Source: Amaurobius ferox (lineage: Eukaryota; Arthropoda; Arachnida; Araneae; Amaurobiidae). Taken from it: a stretch of 64,000 nt of DNA. Position numbers and translations under genes: made by a program. The notes under the pieces were generated by a model. The model was not told where the DNA came from and searched no databases. It worked only from the letters and a program-made list of their open reading frames with translations. The stretch spans positions 138,159,793 to 138,223,792 of the forward strand of contig OX578134.1 of the NCBI GenBank assembly GCA_951213105.1, in the 5' to 3' direction. Shown one piece after another: positions 62,485 through 64,000 of this stretch. Within the stretch, counting starts at the first letter, position 1. The number at the start of each line of letters is the position of its first letter.

Positions 62485-64000
62485 TGCAAATTAGCGCGCG
62501 GGAAGTTAGCGGTAGGCCCGGGTTCGATTCCCGCCACTGCCAAAACTGCCGCCGTGTTTACGTGGAATACGATCACGTTAAATATGTGGGTCCGTAAGTC
62601 CTTCCGAGAGGTTGGTGGTAGGGGAAGGAGGATACGGCCCCTGTGGATGCCTCCCCCACTGGGTTTCCCGTCTAAATTGGGTGAATATGTAGAAAGTTAT
62701 GGAGATTGTCGCGGAGGGCGCGGCAGCCCAGTGGTTAGCGCGCGGGAATTGCACTCAGTAGGCCCGGGTTCGATTCCCGCCACTGCCAAAACTTACGCCA
62801 CGTTCACGCAGAGTACGATCACGTTAAACATGTGGGTTCGTGAGTCCTTCCGAGAGGTTGGTGGTAGGGGAAGGAGGGTGCGGTCTAAATTGGGTGAATA
62901 AAAAGAAAGTTATGGAGATTGTCGCGGAGGGCGAAGTAGCCCAGTGGTTAGCGCGCGGGAATTGCACGCGGTAGGCCCGGGTTCGATTTCCGCCACTGAC
63001 ATGGAGTACGATCACGTTAAACATATGGGTCCGTATGTTTTTCCGAGAGGTTGGTGGTAGGGGAAGGAGGGTACGTTCCCTGTGGATGCCTCCCCCACTG
63101 GGTTCCGGTCTAAATTGGGTGGCACATCCTGGCCGTCCAACCAGTTACCAGGCCCGGGTTCGATTCCCAAAATTGCCGCCATGTTTACGCGGAGTACGAG
63201 CACGTTAAACATGTGGGTCCGTGAGTCCTTCCGAGAAGTTGGTGGTAGGGGAAGGAGGGTACGGTCTAAATTGGATGAATAAAAAGAAAGTTATGGAGAT
63301 TGTCGCGTAGGGCAAAGTAGCCCAATGGTTAGCGCGCGGAAATTGCACTCGGTAGGCCCGGGTTCGATTCCCAAAATTGCCGCCGTGTTTACGCGGAGTA
63401 CGATCACGTTAAACATGTGGGTCTGTAAGTCCTTCCGAGAGGTTGGTGGTAGGGGAAGAAGGGTACGGTCCGTGTGGATGCTTCTCCCACTTGGTTCCGG
63501 TCTAAATTGGGTGAATAAAAAGAAAGTTATGAAGAATATCGCGGAGGGTGAAGTACCCCAGTGGTTAGTGCGCGGGATTTGCACTTGGTAGGCCCGGGTT
63601 CGATTCCCAAAATTGCCGAATAAAAATAAAGTTATGGAGATTGTCGCGGATGGCACGGTAGCCCAGTGGTTCCCGTCTAAATTGGGTGAATATAAAGAAA
63701 GTTGCGGAGGGCGAGGCAGCCCAGTGGTTAGCGCCCAGGAATTGCACTCGGTAGGCCCGGGTTCGATTCCCGCCACTTCCAAAACTGCCGCCGTGTTCAC
63801 GCGGAGTACGATCACGATAAACATGTGGGTCCGGAAGTCCTTCCGAGAGGTTGGTGGTAGGGGAAGGAGGGTACGGTCCCTGTGGATGCCTCCCTCACAG
63901 GGTTCCCGTCTAAATTGGGTGAATATAAAGAAAGTTGCGGAGGGCGAGGCAGCCCAGTGGTTAGCGCACAGGAATTGCACTCGGTAGGCCCGGGTTCGAT
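62485..64000 (+). repeat. SINE-derived tandem array in H11
   Basis: B-type heads to about 63680. There a head is broken at CAGTGGTTCCCGTC (63663-63676) by a junction into an H8-type body, after which 233-bp units follow to the window edge. Confidence 0.82.

Larger units (their letters stand above)
27509..64000 (+). mobile_element. Head-to-tail Helitron array (11 units, continues past the window)
   Basis: Eleven units share one 5-prime block (AAAAGGCAATGTCTGTGTG, then TATACACTATACGTTTCGCG and GAGAGCTACGAAATTTGGCA). The ten complete ones also share one 3-prime block (GGGTAGCGAACAGGCTGG, TCGCC, AAAGGCGG, CTAG). The 3-prime block folds as GCGA-ACAGGCTGG-TCGC nine bases before CTAG, the classic Helitron end. 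Units follow one another without host DNA between them, all in the same orientation. The helicase in H9 confirms the superfamily. Confidence 0.88.
61649..64000 (+). mobile_element. Helitron unit H11, class B, cut by the window end
   Basis: Starts TCTATATAATAAAAGGC. The first 2 kb follow H5. After about 63680 the H8-type 233-bp SINE units begin, so H11 is a class B/class C mosaic. The 3-prime end is not seen. Confidence 0.85.

Noticed and set aside
28462..64000. Dozens of open frames of 60-230 codons on both strands with phrases such as AQWLARGN, GPGSIP and NHWATAPSATISITF
   Set aside because: They fall in SINE heads and bodies, overlap on both strands, and change with the repeat. They are translation shadows of tRNA-like sequence, not genes.

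Overview
The window is animal genomic DNA, most likely from an arthropod (an inference from the repeat types; the species cannot be read from the sequence). It is AT-rich, has no recognisable host gene, and consists almost entirely of mobile and tandem repeats. Only two reading frames look like real protein genes. Both belong to mobile elements: a retrotransposon ORF1 (gag-like) protein at 37011-39338 and a Helitron Pif1-type helicase at about 50101-52875.

Positions 1-27508 are AT-rich intergenic DNA. They hold an alternating 30/34-bp satellite (1-480), a GC-richer island that may be an LTR remnant (2940-3670), and a very large inverted repeat with arms at 4100-7523 and 15042-18371. They also hold at least six copies of a dispersed element that starts with a palindrome (ACTTTCC...GGAAAGT) and ends with a GGAAAGT plus ATGTG/CACAT hairpin. 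Its layout resembles non-autonomous Helentron-type (HINE/DINE-like) elements. Three of these copies lie in a row at 25098-27508.

Positions 27509-64000 are an uninterrupted head-to-tail array of eleven Helitron units, H1-H11, all on the + strand; the last runs off the window. Each complete unit ends with a short hairpin (GCGA/TCGC), nine bases, then CTAG or a variant, and the next unit starts at once with the AAAAGGCAATGTCTG 5-prime block. The array entered the third palindromic element between A and T, and two intact neighbouring copies show the empty site. The units fall into classes: A (H1, H2, H10 and the deletion derivative H6), B (H3, H5, H7, H11; with a TGACGTCA plus TATA promoter-like block), C (H4, H8), and the large H9. 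All units except H9 carry tandem tRNA-derived SINE segments with pol III A and B boxes.

Two units carry cargo. H4 holds a ~5.0-kb LINE-like retrotransposon with three ~395-bp 5-prime monomers, an intact ORF1, a poly(A) tail and a 12-14-bp target-site duplication, but no ORF2. Its duplication restores the Helitron 3-prime hairpin, so H4 keeps a complete end outside its cargo. H9 holds the helicase without a Rep nuclease, followed by ~6.3 kb of palindromic minisatellite with a 947-bp higher-order repeat. The likely logic is a nested, partly self-sufficient transposon cluster: helicase from H9, Rep and reverse transcriptase supplied from elsewhere, and many short passenger units with intact ends.
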